Source: a bacterium
GTDB taxonomy: Bacteria; Vulcanimicrobiota; Xenobia; Xenobiales; Xenobiaceae
Direction: 5' to 3'
DNA: 6,124 bases
NCBI GenBank assembly: GCA_017444165.1
Contig: JAFSXH010000233.1
Coordinates: 1-6,124, forward strand
Shown here: positions 6,035 through 6,124 of the stretch, in pieces
How positions within the stretch are numbered: the stretch's first letter is position 1
How the letters are laid out: every line of letters begins with the position of its first letter
Notes under the pieces: model-generated
Told to the model about the DNA's origin: nothing
The model's database searches: none
The model's input: the letters and a program-made list of their open reading frames with translations, nothing else
Position numbers and translations under genes: made by a program

Positions 6035-6124
6035 AAAGTTACTTCTCCTCTATGTTCTCCTCTACCGACAGTTATCCATTTTTTGGCAGTTTCGTCTCCT
6101 AACTCTGCCTCAATTTTAAAGTCA
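5998..6124 (-). CDS. 3' end of an unidentified gene (41 codons plus stop), cut by the window edge
   Basis: The - strand frame ending in TAA at 5998-6000 is open to the edge of the window. It gives 41 residues beginning DFKIEAELGDETAKKW and ending KNDDFKELPEI; the first complete codon in the window starts at base 6123. The composition is charged and ordinary for a protein. The stop overlaps the Shine-Dalgarno site of the next gene, which is typical operon spacing. A decayed copy of its last codons sits upstream of the small secreted gene. I cannot assign a family. The frame is short enough that chance is possible, but the position of the stop relative to the next ribosome site supports a real gene. 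Confidence 0.6.
   Translation of the reverse strand, partial: DFKIEAELGDETAKKWITVGRGEHRGEVTFKNDDFKELPEI

Overview
The window looks like part of a bacterial chromosome with moderately low G+C. A heptose-7-phosphate isomerase points to a Gram-negative-type envelope carrying heptose-containing LPS or another heptosylated glycan. A carboxyltransferase of the methylmalonyl-CoA decarboxylase / transcarboxylase type points to propionate-succinate metabolism, often anaerobic. Clear purine-rich Shine-Dalgarno sites precede every complete gene. A diderm anaerobe such as a Negativicutes-like lineage would fit, but nothing here fixes the phylum.

Layout. The left part is all on the + strand. It holds the 3' three quarters of gmhA (1-435), then a large polytopic membrane protein with a long extracytoplasmic C-terminal half (435-3050), joined to gmhA by a 1-nt stop/start overlap. 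After a 66-nt gap comes a complete 531-aa carboxyltransferase subunit (mmdA/pccB family, 3117-4712). A compact hairpin with A-tracts and T-tracts on either side (4721-4762) lies between convergent genes and should terminate both strands.

The right part is all on the - strand, reading leftwards from the window edge: the last 41 codons of an unidentified gene (5998-6124), a secreted His/Pro/Gly-rich protein with 13-residue tandem repeats (5335-5985), and a smaller secreted paralogue with a His-rich tail (4774-5169). The two secreted proteins share a signal peptide and a C-terminal domain of about 75 residues. Their upstream DNA is also similar: the sequence before the smaller gene looks like a decayed, frameshifted copy of the tail of the gene at the window edge. 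The pair therefore seems to have arisen by duplication of a segment larger than one gene.

How the genes work together. gmhA and the membrane protein plausibly belong to one surface-glycan locus. The carboxyltransferase is metabolically unrelated and stands without its biotin-carrier or membrane-pump partners. The secreted pair has no recognised function; it is the least explained part of the window and the most worth following up.
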